64,000 nucleotides of DNA from JBMOKT01 sp049323895 (GCA_049323895.1 JBMOKT010000026.1:62001-126000), one strand, 5' to 3'; positions 25,775 through 34,915 are shown, counted from the first letter of the stretch. The notes: a model not told the origin generated them from the letters alone. Program-made: numbers and translations.

Positions 25775-26733
25775 CCTTTAAAGGTTGGGTTAATTATTGT
25801 GCTGCCTCTATCAACAAAATCTAACCGTTCTGCCAAACCTGCGTCTAAGCCAAAGGTAATGCTAATTGCTCTTTTAGGACAACTATTTATGCAGGTGCTG
25901 CAAATTATGCATTCAGTAGACAGTACACGCTTGTCGAGTTCTTTATAATCCAACAGCTTTACATTCATAGGGCAAACCTTTTCACACACACCGCAAAAAT
26001 TGCATTTATCTTTATTGATTTTCACCTTCATCAAAGAAAACCTGGAGCCGATTTTCTGCAGGACGGGGATAGGGCAAGCATATTTACAAAAAGCTCTATT
26101 ATCCTGCAGCTTAAAAGCCAAAGCAATACCCACGGCATAATAGATTAAATTGCCTGCCGTTAACCAGTAGAGTTCTTCAACAGATTGGTAGACAGGGCGA
26201 CGCTCAAATATAAACCAGATAATAAGAATCAGCCCCAAGGAAAGGAAAAAATGAAGATATCTTAAAAGACCATAATACCTAAGCCTGCCCCCTTTAGGTA
26301 TCTTATAAGGCAGTAAGTCCAAAATCATTGCCGTCCAGCAGGCGTAACCACACCAGGCCCGCCCAAAAACCAAAGGACCAACAATCTTGGCAATAACATA
26401 ATGCATCGCTGCAGCCGCAAAAAGCCCCAGCAGCACGTACATAAAGAATCCCTCTATCTGCATATTTTCCCTGCCGAAGACTCCCAGGAAAATAAGCATA
26501 TAACATCCAACTAAAAGCTGGGAAACTCTTCTGCCCCATGGCTTATGTTTTCTGGGCAGAACAATATCCAGCACCATGGCAAAACAGATAGAAAAACCGA
26601 TGTAGCCGAAATTAAACAGATAAAATATATATCCCGTAGAAAGCCAAGTGGAAAGGGCAATCCCTAAAAAAATAACAAAAAACACAATAGGAAGAATGAA
26701 CTGCTTAGGGCTAATCTTCTCCTTTATACCCAT
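25771..26733 (-). CDS. membrane 4Fe-4S protein, NapH/YccM-like
   Basis: 320 residues. About five membrane helices lie in the first 215 residues. A cytoplasmic tail carries two ferredoxin clusters, CNFCGVCEKVCP and CIICSTCINSCP. Two further motifs, CGYACW (about residue 125) and CKYACP (about 218), are the CxxxCP-type elements of NapH-like quinol-to-ferredoxin proteins. Such proteins pass electrons between the quinone pool and periplasmic or cytoplasmic acceptors. The partner is not identified; the adjacent soluble ferredoxin is a candidate. It starts with ATG after GGAGG. Confidence 0.88.
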   Translation of the reverse strand: MGIKEKISPKQFILPIVFFVIFLGIALSTWLSTGYIFYLFNFGYIGFSICFAMVLDIVLPRKHKPWGRRVSQLLVGCYMLIFLGVFGRENMQIEGFFMYVLLGLFAAAAMHYVIAKIVGPLVFGRAWCGYACWTAMILDLLPYKIPKGGRLRYYGLLRYLHFFLSLGLILIIWFIFERRPVYQSVEELYWLTAGNLIYYAVGIALAFKLQDNRAFCKYACPIPVLQKIGSRFSLMKVKINKDKCNFCGVCEKVCPMNVKLLDYKELDKRVLSTECIICSTCINSCPKRAISITFGLDAGLAERLDFVDRGSTIINPTFKG

Positions 26734-26896
26734 CTAGGACCTCCCTCCTTCCAAAACAATTATTCGTCTTATTAATACTGTTATAGTTATTTAGTCATAA
26801 AGGTATTACTGTTTTTCTTAAAGATTTCCTGCAATGATTAGAACATTTTATCCCTTTTTAACTTAGCACTTTCTCCGAAAAAAAGTTATAAGGAGC

Positions 26897-27046
26897 TTAT
26901 CTGCTCCAGATTAATTTAATATCCTCTTGATCTTTTCCTTTCAAGTATACATTTTTAATATTGTTAAAATTGTCCTCAATACTTATTTCACACATTCCAT
27001 CTTTATTGAATTGGCTAACTAAGCTATACCTTAATCGTATATACAC
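26897..27046 (-). CDS. small hypothetical protein
   Basis: 49 residues, GTG start at 27046 with AGGGG upstream. It is hydrophilic, without Cys pairs or membrane segments: it includes NKDGMCEIS and a C-terminal KGKDQEDIKLIW. I recognise no family. Codon use is AT-rich like the neighbours and no other feature explains the interval, but the evidence is only an open frame and a ribosome site. The rest of 26734-27331 shows only the hairpin near 27100. Confidence 0.3.
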   Translation of the reverse strand: MYIRLRYSLVSQFNKDGMCEISIEDNFNNIKNVYLKGKDQEDIKLIWSR

Positions 27047-27092
27047 ATTTTTTTCCCCTGTCTACTAAAATTATACAGTATTCTAAAGATAA

Positions 27093-27130
27093 AAGAAGAG
27101 GAGAAACTTTTCTCATCAGAAAGTTCCTCC
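27093..27130 (-). terminator. probable terminator of the lipoprotein gene
   Basis: Imperfect stem AGGAGGAACTTTCT / AGAAAAGTTTCTCCT with a 4-6 nt loop, followed on the minus strand by CTTTTATCTTT. It lies about 200 bp beyond the lipoprotein stop. Confidence 0.5.
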
Positions 27131-27331
27131 TAGTCTTAATACAGGTTATCGATAGCTAAATCAGGACCTTAGCCTCAAATAGTTTATTTTATTAGTATCA
27201 CATCGTACTCAGATTAATCCCTCATATCATCCATGGTAAATTCTGCTTCTTAAAAAGACCCATCTCCTCATAGTTCATATACCCCTATCCTTGTATACGA
27301 TTTTATAATACTCCCCATCTCGTAATACCTT

Positions 27332-27934
27332 TTATTCTTTTTCAACCAGTATCAGCCGCATATTACCTTGTAAATCTTCCACTACAATTTGATGTTTCTT
27401 ACCCGCAGAATCTATCAACTCAATAATATCTGATGACCCATCATGGGGAAAACTACTTTTTATGTATATCATGTGATCCTTAAGATAGTTAAAATCCGTA
27501 ATTACTGGATCCGCAGACATACTTGAATGTGTAATTAGCTTCATCCATCCCTCACCAAAAAAGGCTACGCTATATTCTATAGTATGCTCTTGATAAGCTG
27601 GATTTTTCAGCCATCCTTTGCTTAAATCTTCGTAATTTGCCCCTTCTTTATTATAGCCCACTGCCTTTATTCTGTCATTAAAATCCAACTTAACTGTTTC
27701 ATCACCATTCAATGGCGTGTAAGCCAGTATCCCATCACGAACCCCAAAATTGGAAGTGTCACCCGCAGGATTCTTTGCATCAGTTGTGGTGTTTTTTTGT
27801 GCTTCCATCTCAGCTTTAAGCTCCGCCTTTATTTCTGCTTTTAGCTCTTCTGCACTTTTTTGTGAAGAACCACAGCCTGCTAGAATTATTAAGGATAACC
27901 CTAGTATTAGTGCAAGAAAAATAATTTTTCTCAT
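27332..27934 (-). CDS. predicted lipoprotein of unknown function
   Basis: 200 residues. A lipoprotein signal peptide is clear: a hydrophobic stretch followed by the lipobox LAGC (Cys about residue 21). A Lys/Glu-rich helical spacer (SAEELKAEIKAELKAEMEAQ) follows, probably extending the domain from the membrane. The remaining about 140 residues form one predicted beta-rich domain with no family I recognise. It is monocistronic, flanked by terminators. Confidence 0.8.
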   Translation of the reverse strand: MRKIIFLALILGLSLIILAGCGSSQKSAEELKAEIKAELKAEMEAQKNTTTDAKNPAGDTSNFGVRDGILAYTPLNGDETVKLDFNDRIKAVGYNKEGANYEDLSKGWLKNPAYQEHTIEYSVAFFGEGWMKLITHSSMSADPVITDFNYLKDHMIYIKSSFPHDGSSDIIELIDSAGKKHQIVVEDLQGNMRLILVEKE

Positions 27935-28037
27935 TCAGATAGATCCTGCAATCTAATTTAAGGCAAATTTAGTATAGCATAGTATTTCATTGTCTAATTT
28001 AAAAAAATCTTAAAGATTGTGATACTACGCGTCAAAT

Positions 28038-28080
28038 AAGGAGGGCTCCTTCTGATTCTTCATCAAAGGGAGCCCTCCTT
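28038..28080 (-). terminator. terminator of the methyltransferase gene
   Basis: Perfect 12-bp stem AAGGAGGGCTCC / GGAGCCCTCCTT with a 19-nt loop, about 40 bp after the methyltransferase stop and followed by ATTTG. Confidence 0.75.
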
Positions 28081-28122
28081 AATAAACCTGTTGGTGTTAC
28101 ACGTCTAATAAAAAAACCGCCG

Positions 28123-28734
28123 TCATTTTGTAGGCACTCCAATATACCAAGATGCCCAAGTACTTACATTTATTACTTGGACATCATCAAAACTTTCCTT
28201 CATCTCCGTATAGGCTTTTTCTATGAAATTAAAATAATCTCCGCCCTCAAGCCATTCTACTATATCTATTGGGATATACCTTTGCTTATTATAATCGTAA
28301 ATTATCACCAAATCTTTTGTTATCCTGCGCATTTCTTTATACATAATTTTTCTCTCATTTTCCTTCAACCCATGTGCCACAAAAGAAGCAATAGAGACAT
28401 TAAAGCTTTTATCTTCTACAGGTATACCTTCAAGTATATTTGCTTGAATAAAATTTATGTTCTTATTTCCCTCTTTTTTGCTAGCTATATCAAGCATTTT
28501 TTGTACTTGCTCTACTCCGGTAACCTTAAGCCCCCTTTGATTAAGGACAGAACATAAGGCTCCAGTACCGCAGCCAGTATCGATAATAGTATTGAATAGA
28601 GACAAATCCACTTTGTTTTTCATCTTATCTAAAATTGCATTATAGTGCCTCTTTTGATAACTGTAAAAGAGACCATAAATTGGTGCTATCCAATGGAAAA
28701 GTCCATATTCTCCTCCATCTTTATCCATACCCAT
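28123..28734 (-). CDS. class I SAM-dependent methyltransferase
   Basis: 203 residues. The Rossmann motif I is IIDTGCGTGALCSVL (about residues 49-63). Motif II ends in GVEQVQKML, and the post-motif NINFIQANIL carries the acidic/asparagine adenine-binding position. It belongs to the UbiE/Methyltransf_11 type. The substrate is unknown. The start has GGGAG at good spacing. It is monocistronic. Confidence 0.85.
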   Translation of the reverse strand: MGMDKDGGEYGLFHWIAPIYGLFYSYQKRHYNAILDKMKNKVDLSLFNTIIDTGCGTGALCSVLNQRGLKVTGVEQVQKMLDIASKKEGNKNINFIQANILEGIPVEDKSFNVSIASFVAHGLKENERKIMYKEMRRITKDLVIIYDYNKQRYIPIDIVEWLEGGDYFNFIEKAYTEMKESFDDVQVINVSTWASWYIGVPTK

Positions 28735-28845
28735 ATACTCCCTTTTTCTGCTTTATATCTATTTTTATTTCTCCAACATTTTATATGCGCAGTTATTTGT
28801 GGTAAAGCATCCAAGGTATCTATAAGTGTTGCTTCTCCTTTAGGG

Positions 28846-29265
28846 CTAAACGTCACACTGCTCAATTTCTATTGAATACTCACCACAGTTGATACATACT
28901 ATTACACTTACAATAAAACTTTTATCAATCTTCCGATTCTTTATTAATCTAGTAAAGGATGTACTGGCGTACTCTTTAGATAAACTGCTTATTACATACT
29001 CACCTTTTTTCGTAAAAATATAGAAGTGATATTCTAAAAACTTGAAGTGCTTTGCCTTTTCCTCTTTACCCGCCAGGCAATTTTGACAGGGCTGGCCATA
29101 ATATTTAAGATCAAACACCACCTCTTCCCCTTGATTAAGTAGCTCTAAAATATGAGAAACTTCAATACCTTCAACTGGATACTCCTCATCATTTATTAGA
29201 TAACTACAATTTTCTTCACTTAAGTCATAGGCTTTTTCATTATAAGCAAATCTGTAATTACTCAC
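28846..29265 (-). CDS. hypothetical protein with paired CxxC motifs
   Basis: 139 residues, no family recognised. CQNC at about residue 60 and CINC near 125 could together ligate zinc or another metal, and a further Cys lies close to the C-terminus. The N-terminal 50 residues are acidic. There is no signal peptide or membrane segment. It lies between a methyltransferase and a nitroreductase gene, both on the same strand, with no overlap that would imply a shared job. Confidence 0.65.
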   Translation of the reverse strand: MSNYRFAYNEKAYDLSEENCSYLINDEEYPVEGIEVSHILELLNQGEEVVFDLKYYGQPCQNCLAGKEEKAKHFKFLEYHFYIFTKKGEYVISSLSKEYASTSFTRLIKNRKIDKSFIVSVIVCINCGEYSIEIEQCDV

Positions 29266-29477
29266 AATTAACCCCCTTGATTCCGCATGTTGTGCAATAG
29301 CCCTTTATTTATTTTTGAAGACCCAATTCCCGTCTTCTATCAAAGATTGTTGCAAGGTATCGTGACTTTGCTTTTTTTCCTATTAAAGTGGAACAATAAA
29401 CCTATTCCGTTGCCCTATGCTTCTACGATTAAACTTCAACCTCTTAAAAGTATTGGAATCAGAGAATATAGCCACCT

Positions 29478-29981
29478 CTACCAAACTTCATTATGCACTC
29501 TGTCTGCATTATATCTTTCCGCTATCTCTCTTTTTTCAGCTGGATGTCCTACAGCAATGATGGCTACTGGTATAATCTTTTCTGGAAGATTTAATAATTT
29601 TGATACTTTTTCAACCAGTTCATCCTTTGGATATACCCCACACCAGCAAGTGCCAAGTCCCAAGGCCTCCCCCTGTAAAAGAATGTTTTGTATAGCTGCG
29701 GACATGTCTTGGATCCAAAATAAACCTTCATACTTAACATTACTAATATCGGCACAGGGCACTATTGCAACTGGAGCTTCCTTTAACATTTGTGTAAAGG
29801 GATGAAATTCAGTAATGGCATTAAGTTTTTTTCGGTCCTTTATAATAATAAAATGCCAGGGCTGTTCATTTCCAGCAGACGGCGCGTACATAGCGGCCCG
29901 CAGCATTTGCTGTATTTTCCCCTGGTCTACAGGCTGGTCTTTATACTTTCTAATACTTCTTCTTGTAAATATTTCTTTCAT
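29478..29981 (-). CDS. nitroreductase family FMN-dependent oxidoreductase
   Basis: 167 residues, compact form of the family. The start has RRSIRKYKDQPV, the flavin-contacting N-terminal motif; AMYAPSAGNEQPWHFIII follows, and LQGEALGLGTCWCGVYP is the conserved central helix. NAD(P)H:FMN enzymes of this group reduce nitro compounds, quinones or flavins; the substrate is not predictable. It is a single gene. The 210 bp between it and the next gene downstream holds no clear feature. Confidence 0.9.
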   Translation of the reverse strand: MKEIFTRRSIRKYKDQPVDQGKIQQMLRAAMYAPSAGNEQPWHFIIIKDRKKLNAITEFHPFTQMLKEAPVAIVPCADISNVKYEGLFWIQDMSAAIQNILLQGEALGLGTCWCGVYPKDELVEKVSKLLNLPEKIIPVAIIAVGHPAEKREIAERYNADRVHNEVW

Positions 29982-30036
29982 TTTTACTCCCTCCTAGCAT
30001 GTATTTATTATACCCTTTTTTGTTATTTGACAACGA

Positions 30037-30211
30037 CAAATGCCGTACCGCCAGTACAAGCGCCCCAAATTGGGGGATATTTAAAATTGATATCAATATT
30101 CCTAAGGAAAGCTTACGCCAATACGGTCAGCTTACCTTGTTTTTATATGAAGAAAGTGCCGACGATGGTTCAAGGATTGATGGGTTAACAATACCCCTTG
30201 AAAGCTTTTAA
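30037..30211 (+). pseudogene. C-terminal remnant of a Gmad2-type (spore germination immunoglobulin-like) domain
   Basis: A plus-strand frame reads TASTSAPNWGIFKIDINI followed by LTLFLYEESADDGSRIDGL and ends IPLESF-stop. This resembles the end of the Gmad2 domain, in which LVLYE.SA.DGS.I..V.IPV is characteristic. No start codon with a ribosome site, and no upstream part of the domain, precedes it. It therefore looks like a decayed gene end. The assignment rests on pattern memory only. Confidence 0.5.
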
Positions 30212-30376
30212 TTACAGGGGCTAGGGGCAGGATGCCGCTATAGGCACAGCCAGTAGGCGGATATTATGCTGGCTTGTCTTTCATTCTGGTTACATGCGTT
30301 TGAAGGTAAGTAAAAACCTCAGAAATGGATTCTAAGGCTGTAAAATTGAATTTTATCTCGGATATAATGGCCGCCG

Positions 30377-30856
30377 TCACTTGTGGTACGGTTCACCCTT
30401 AATAATCCTAAAGGCTCGGTAGAGCTGTTCCAATAAAATCAGCCGCATTAGCTGGTGGGGGAAAGTCATCTTAGAAAAGGATAGTTTAAAGTCCGCCCGA
30501 CTGATAACACTTTGGCTTAAACCCAGGGACCCTCCGATAACCATGGTTATGTCACTTTTACCTTCCAATGCCAGCTTATCCAGCTTGCCAGCCAGTTCTT
30601 CTGAAGAAAGCTGTTTGCCGTCAATAGCTAAACAAATTAGATATGTATCTTGTTTTATATGCTTTGAAATCCGCTCTGCTTCCTTTTCTTTAACTATATC
30701 TTCGTCGACCGGGGAGGCGTTAGCTGGCTCCTTCTCATCTGCTACTTCTATTATTTCTACCTTAGCATAGGACTGCAGCCTTTTCAGGTATTCTACAATA
30801 CCTTCTTTAAGATACTTCTCTTTCAATTTTCCTACGGCAATTATTTTAATATTCAT
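30377..30856 (-). CDS. rlmH: 23S rRNA (pseudouridine1915-N3)-methyltransferase RlmH
   Basis: 159 residues, the exact family length. The SPOUT fold signatures are visible: MNIKIIAVGKLKEKYLKEGI at the start, ICLAIDGKQLSSEE, TMVIGGSLGLS (the SAM-binding knot) and the C-terminal KMTFPHQLMRLILLEQLYRAFRI. RlmH methylates pseudouridine 1915 in helix 69 of 23S rRNA. It is monocistronic. Between 30857 and 31249 no gene is visible, only low-complexity CT-rich sequence and the terminator at 31115. Confidence 0.97.
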   Translation of the reverse strand: MNIKIIAVGKLKEKYLKEGIVEYLKRLQSYAKVEIIEVADEKEPANASPVDEDIVKEKEAERISKHIKQDTYLICLAIDGKQLSSEELAGKLDKLALEGKSDITMVIGGSLGLSQSVISRADFKLSFSKMTFPHQLMRLILLEQLYRAFRIIKGEPYHK

Positions 30857-31114
30857 CTTTTGCCCCTTAACAATTTAATGGGTCGGATTCACTCTGAATT
30901 TATTTGGTTAGCCTGACTTATTCCTACACTATTTTAAGGGTCTGACTTACTCCGAAGCAATACTTTGCGTCTGCTGTACTTCATGATCATTCTATTGCGT
31001 CTGACAATTACGCAAAAAACCAAAAATACTCTTTTACCCTTTACTCTTTCACTCTTCCACTATCATACTATCAAACTTATAAATACTAGTCATCAGTAAC
31101 CAGTCACTTTTCTC

Positions 31115-31149
31115 AAATAAAAAGGACCAGCCCAAATGTTGACCAGTCC
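31115..31149 (-). terminator. terminator after the DNA glycosylase gene
   Basis: GGACTGGTC / GGCTGGTCC hairpin with several G-T pairs, followed by TTTTTATTTG on the minus strand. Confidence 0.65.
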
Positions 31150-31249
31150 AATTGAATCAAATTATCGTCATTTTCGATTTTATTTACTAGAACAATTAAG
31201 CAAATAGTTAAACGGGTAAATATTATATCAAAAAAATTCAAAGCTGTTT

Positions 31250-31840
31250 TCATTTTAACACGGATACAAATCTATTATTTTTAATAATATAACGCCAAGG
31301 ATAGTGTTTTGCCTCACCCGCATAATCTATATTTATTCTAACTGTCTCTAGTATATCTTTTTGTTGTATTTTTTCACCTTCTTCTAAATAAATCGTATCT
31401 CCACATAAGTCTATTCCGTAATGCTCTTTTGATATTCCCATTGCAATTGTAAGTTTACCAGGTCCGTTACATAAATTTAATATTTTAGTTGTTTTTCTAC
31501 GCATTTTCATTAGTTCTATCCCTTCAATAGGTTCAATCGCTCTAACTAGTACTACCTCGGGTCTTTCTTCAATATTTGTAACAACATTAAAACAATAGTA
31601 CATGCCATAAATAAAATAAATATATGCATAACCACCAATTCCAAATTGTATTTCTGTTCGCTTGCTTTTTAATGATTCAAATGCGTGAGAAGCTGCGTCG
31701 TTAGGTCCAATGTAAGCTTCTACTTCAACAATTTTGCCTATAGTTTTCCCTTCGGTAGACTTATGAATTAAATATTTTCCCAGCAATTCTCTAGCAACAG
31801 TTAGTGTATCTCTCGTATAAAAGTCTCTCTTCAATTTCAT
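31250..31840 (-). CDS. 3-methyladenine DNA glycosylase (MPG/AAG family)
   Basis: 196 residues, the family length. Motifs include LGKYLIHK, IVEVEAYIGPNDAASHA (with the catalytic Glu), YAYIYFIYGMYYCFNVVT (base-flipping tyrosines) and LCNGPGKLTIAMGI. The enzyme excises 3-methyladenine, hypoxanthine and related lesions. Its start is inside the end of the FAD-protein gene (50-nt overlap), with GAGGAG about 12 nt before the ATG, so the two are translationally linked. The group is AT-rich compared with neighbouring genes, suggesting acquisition as a unit. Confidence 0.94.
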   Translation of the reverse strand: MKLKRDFYTRDTLTVARELLGKYLIHKSTEGKTIGKIVEVEAYIGPNDAASHAFESLKSKRTEIQFGIGGYAYIYFIYGMYYCFNVVTNIEERPEVVLVRAIEPIEGIELMKMRRKTTKILNLCNGPGKLTIAMGISKEHYGIDLCGDTIYLEEGEKIQQKDILETVRINIDYAGEAKHYPWRYIIKNNRFVSVLK

Positions 31841-33251
31841 CGTTTATATGAATCTCCTCATTATACTCTTTTAATATTTGTTTTGCAGCAATTATTCCAG
31901 TAGCCGCAGAATGAACAATACCTTGGCTAAGACCAGCACCATCACCAACAGCAAATAAACCTGGTACAGAAGTTTGCATCTTTTGGTCTACAATTATTTT
32001 ACTCATCCACCATTCAATTGCTGGAGCATATAGTAAATTGTCTCTATCTACAATACCAGGTACTATCTTATTTAGACGTGAAATAAAATTTAGGAACTTA
32101 TCCGGGAAAAAATGTATATCTTCTGTTAGTTCTCTTATATTGCCAAAAGTAAGTATTCTTTCATTTGTAGGCTTTACCACTCCATAAGAATCTGATTTTT
32201 TATTATCTATAAAATCCCCTAAAAGCTGTACAAACAATTTGTTATTTGAATGTTTTTTAAATCTATTTAAAATTTTTTCCGGGTTAAGATATTTATTAGG
32301 ATTAATAGACATTAAAACGTTAAAATTACTACTATGGGGTACTTCGCCAACATTATTATTTTTACTTGTAAAAATAGTATGCCCTCCAACTAAAGCATTA
32401 CTATTATAGTTCAATATTGCTATTTTCCCTTCACGACAAGCACAATGAACCTTTATTTTTGACCCATCTTCGTACACTCTTGAAAACTTTGGGTCTAAGG
32501 AAAATTTAAATAAGTCAGATATCGCTTCTTTTCTTGATTCAACACGAACTCCAAAATAAAACTGGTTGTCTTCAAATTTACACCCTATAGAGCTTAGTGT
32601 TTTTTCAACCCAGTCAGAACCTACTTTGCCGGCGGCAACAATAACCTTTTTCGCTTTTATATATTTGTTTTTCTCATAGTTTATTAAAAAATTGTTATTA
32701 AATGGAAAAATATTTTCAACTTCAGTATTGAACATAAAGTATATATTTTTATTTTGTTTTAAATGGGTAATGAAGTTATTAATTATATTTTTCAAATTAT
32801 AAGAGCCTATATGGCGAACCTGATAATATTTAAAATTCAAACCGTATTGCTTTAAAAAGTCGCTGTATTTAATATACTCTTCTTTGCTTAAAGACTTGTA
32901 TTTGACTGATTTGCCATCAAATTTAAGCAGCAAGTTTTCAATATAATTGACAAGTTTTTTCTTATTATATTGATTCGATTCTATTATATCTAGATGTCCG
33001 CCACTATTTAAATCTAGTACTAATTTGCCATCTGAAAATAATCCTGCACCACCTGCACCACTAACCATATTACATACATTACAGTTGGCACATTCACCTT
33101 CAATAGCTGGACAAACTCTTTTTCCAACTTCATTCCCTTTTTCAAAAACAATTATCTTAATATTAGGATTTGCTCTTAATAACGTATCTACTGCAAATAA
33201 ACCAGAAGGTCCCGATCCAACAACAGCTACATCATATTTCGATATTGTCAT
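31791..33251 (-). CDS. FAD-dependent dehydrogenase (COG2509-like), copy 1
   Basis: 486 residues. The N-terminal dinucleotide fold is YDVAVVGSGPSGLFA, and the C-terminal flavin motif is PGLFAVGDGAGLSQGIVHSAATG. A cysteine group C-x7-C-x2-C-x2-C (residues about 46-59, RVCPAIEGECANCNVC) is followed by SGAGGAGLFSDGKL. The same arrangement occurs in the paralogue at 55.8 kb. These dehydrogenases are uncharacterised. Here the gene lies between a dCTP-deaminase-like protein and a DNA glycosylase and is noticeably richer in A and T than the second copy, suggesting separate origin. Confidence 0.88.
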   Translation of the reverse strand: MTISKYDVAVVGSGPSGLFAVDTLLRANPNIKIIVFEKGNEVGKRVCPAIEGECANCNVCNMVSGAGGAGLFSDGKLVLDLNSGGHLDIIESNQYNKKKLVNYIENLLLKFDGKSVKYKSLSKEEYIKYSDFLKQYGLNFKYYQVRHIGSYNLKNIINNFITHLKQNKNIYFMFNTEVENIFPFNNNFLINYEKNKYIKAKKVIVAAGKVGSDWVEKTLSSIGCKFEDNQFYFGVRVESRKEAISDLFKFSLDPKFSRVYEDGSKIKVHCACREGKIAILNYNSNALVGGHTIFTSKNNNVGEVPHSSNFNVLMSINPNKYLNPEKILNRFKKHSNNKLFVQLLGDFIDNKKSDSYGVVKPTNERILTFGNIRELTEDIHFFPDKFLNFISRLNKIVPGIVDRDNLLYAPAIEWWMSKIIVDQKMQTSVPGLFAVGDGAGLSQGIVHSAATGIIAAKQILKEYNEEIHINDEIEERLLYERYTNCC

Positions 33252-33339
33252 CCTCAGTCCCCCCTAATCTAAAATAGTTGAATAAAGTTTTTTCCTAATA
33301 TATAAAAAACAGTTTTTAATTAATATTACTTTATATTAA

Positions 33340-34047
33340 TTAAAACATTCTAGTCGTTGTCAACTCTTTTAATAATTCTTTTTTAATGTCTGATTTTATA
33401 CTTTCCTCATTTAAAAAAAATGGGTTAATTGTCAATATTCCAAGAATTATTAAAATTATTGTGATTAAAAATCTATTAAAACTTTCTGCTGTTCGCTTCA
33501 TGGAAGTAATTTCGTTAGACAATTGAAATAGCGAACTTTTAACTGGTGCATCAATATACCTTTTTATAGATTCTAAATGTTGGTAGCTGCCCTCATAGCC
33601 TGTCGTTTCGTTGACTTTATAAAATACGATTGTAAGAACATGTTTACCTTTTTGAATATAAACCGGTTCACTAGATAAATTATGTAACAAGGCAACTATT
33701 TTCCCGTTATATCCAGGATCAATTGGAGGTTGATTTGACAACATTACTCCTTTTTTTATCAAACCAAAAGAAAGTGATATTTGCCCTGATACATCATAAG
33801 GCATATTTAAAGTTTCTTCTGTAATTATAAAACATACCCCATTCTGGGGAATGCAAATGCTCTCATATTTAGAAATTGGGCTTACAACTGGTTGATTACC
33901 ATGTTTTTTATTATAAACATAATATTCATCACCGAGGCTTAAATCATAACTACATGATTGTAAACGTTTGTCCTTAATAGGCGTTATTAATTTATATAGA
34001 TTAATATATTCCATGATTTCATTTTTGTTTAATAACAACTTGTCCAC
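33340..34047 (-). CDS. dCTP-deaminase/dUTPase-like protein with C-terminal membrane anchor
   Basis: 235 residues. Residues about 25-145 match the dCTP deaminase / dUTPase fold: LQSCSYDLSLGDEYYV, IPQNGVCFIITEETLNMP, and PIDPGYNGKIVALLHNLS. In true dCTP deaminases a catalytic Glu follows the DPG.xG motif (as in LEL); here that position appears to be Leu, and the Ser/Arg of the preceding loop are not evident. Deaminase activity is therefore doubtful. A single membrane helix lies at about 192-211, with a charged tail after it. It heads an AT-rich group with the FAD dehydrogenase and the DNA glycosylase. Confidence 0.8.
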   Translation of the reverse strand: MDKLLLNKNEIMEYINLYKLITPIKDKRLQSCSYDLSLGDEYYVYNKKHGNQPVVSPISKYESICIPQNGVCFIITEETLNMPYDVSGQISLSFGLIKKGVMLSNQPPIDPGYNGKIVALLHNLSSEPVYIQKGKHVLTIVFYKVNETTGYEGSYQHLESIKRYIDAPVKSSLFQLSNEITSMKRTAESFNRFLITIILIILGILTINPFFLNEESIKSDIKKELLKELTTTRMF

Positions 34048-34246
34048 CCTTAATAATTAAATTTAATACCTAATTCTGCGGAAATTTCTAAATTCCTTTT
34101 ATAAAACGGATAATTAAAAGTCTTATTACTAATTACTTACCGTTATGATTATAATCAAATTTTCATACCAGTAGCTAAAGGTGTCTACAGCTAGTTACAA
34201 AGAAACATAATATAACTATTGACCATTAGCTACTGGTCATTACGTA

Positions 34247-34915
34247 TTACAAATAGGCTTTTCTCGCATAATCTGCATTGCCATTTTTACGGGCAAGCTT
34301 TTTAGTATTATAGTTTAAAAATGCTGCCAATGGACGGTTTAGAATCTTGGGTATTTTTACAGTTAGAATTTCTTGGGATTGGGCAGGTATTTGCTCCCCG
34401 CCAATAATATTTTCCAAAGCAAGTCTTAGTCCCAGGGTGATTTTCTCACCCTTTTTACCAAGGTCCTCCAGGAGGGCTCCATTTATTAAAGGTCCTCCCC
34501 CATAGGCGAGCCCTCCATACCAGTGCATCCCTGTTTCCCCGGCAAAGAATTCACAGGCATTGAGCAAAGGCTCTACCCTTGTCACATCGGGGAATCCACA
34601 CTGACCAAGAGCAAAAAGACCCTTGCCTTTTAATATTTCGCCCCGCTCATCAGCCAGCTTTTCCAAGAGCCATATATTAAAGAAAGGAAGGGTATCGGAG
34701 TAAATAGGGGCAATTATGCCCATTATGTCACTCTCCACAATCATCCTCTGCAATTCATCTAATTTTTCCTTCCCGTCATAGTAGTCAATAATATGTACTA
34801 TCTCAACAGTACTTCCTGACTCTACTGCAAGTTTCTGTATTGTCCTGGCAAAACTAAAAGACGTTCCCTTTTTTCTGGGGCTGCCATTAAGAAGAAGAAG
34901 CTTTTTCCCACTCAT
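34247..34915 (-). CDS. flavodoxin-fold NAD(P)H-dependent FMN reductase-like protein
   Basis: 222 residues. The start LLLLNGSPRKKGTSFSFART is the phosphate-binding loop of NADPH-dependent FMN reductases, and IMGIIAPIYSDTLPFFNIWLLEKL contains the flavin-contacting P-Y-D/P region. Its ATG directly follows the stop of the upstream flavoprotein gene, so the pair is co-translated in a MarR-led operon. The substrate is unknown; quinone or azo reduction are possibilities for this family. The 199 bp upstream of 34247 show no feature. Confidence 0.82.
   Translation of the reverse strand: MSGKKLLLLNGSPRKKGTSFSFARTIQKLAVESGSTVEIVHIIDYYDGKEKLDELQRMIVESDIMGIIAPIYSDTLPFFNIWLLEKLADERGEILKGKGLFALGQCGFPDVTRVEPLLNACEFFAGETGMHWYGGLAYGGGPLINGALLEDLGKKGEKITLGLRLALENIIGGEQIPAQSQEILTVKIPKILNRPLAAFLNYNTKKLARKNGNADYARKAYL

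Noticed and set aside
27200..27290. Very short minus-strand frame (18 codons) reading MNYEEMGLFKKQNLPWMI
   Set aside because: Too short, no family and no good ribosome site.
29287..29805. Plus-strand open frame of 172 codons overlapping the nitroreductase gene
   Set aside because: Its second half is antisense to the clearly conserved nitroreductase, and no ribosome site or known domain supports it.
33340..34047. Functional dCTP deaminase
   Set aside because: The fold is recognisable, but the expected catalytic Glu and neighbouring residues are not evident and a membrane helix is added, so the enzyme name was not given.
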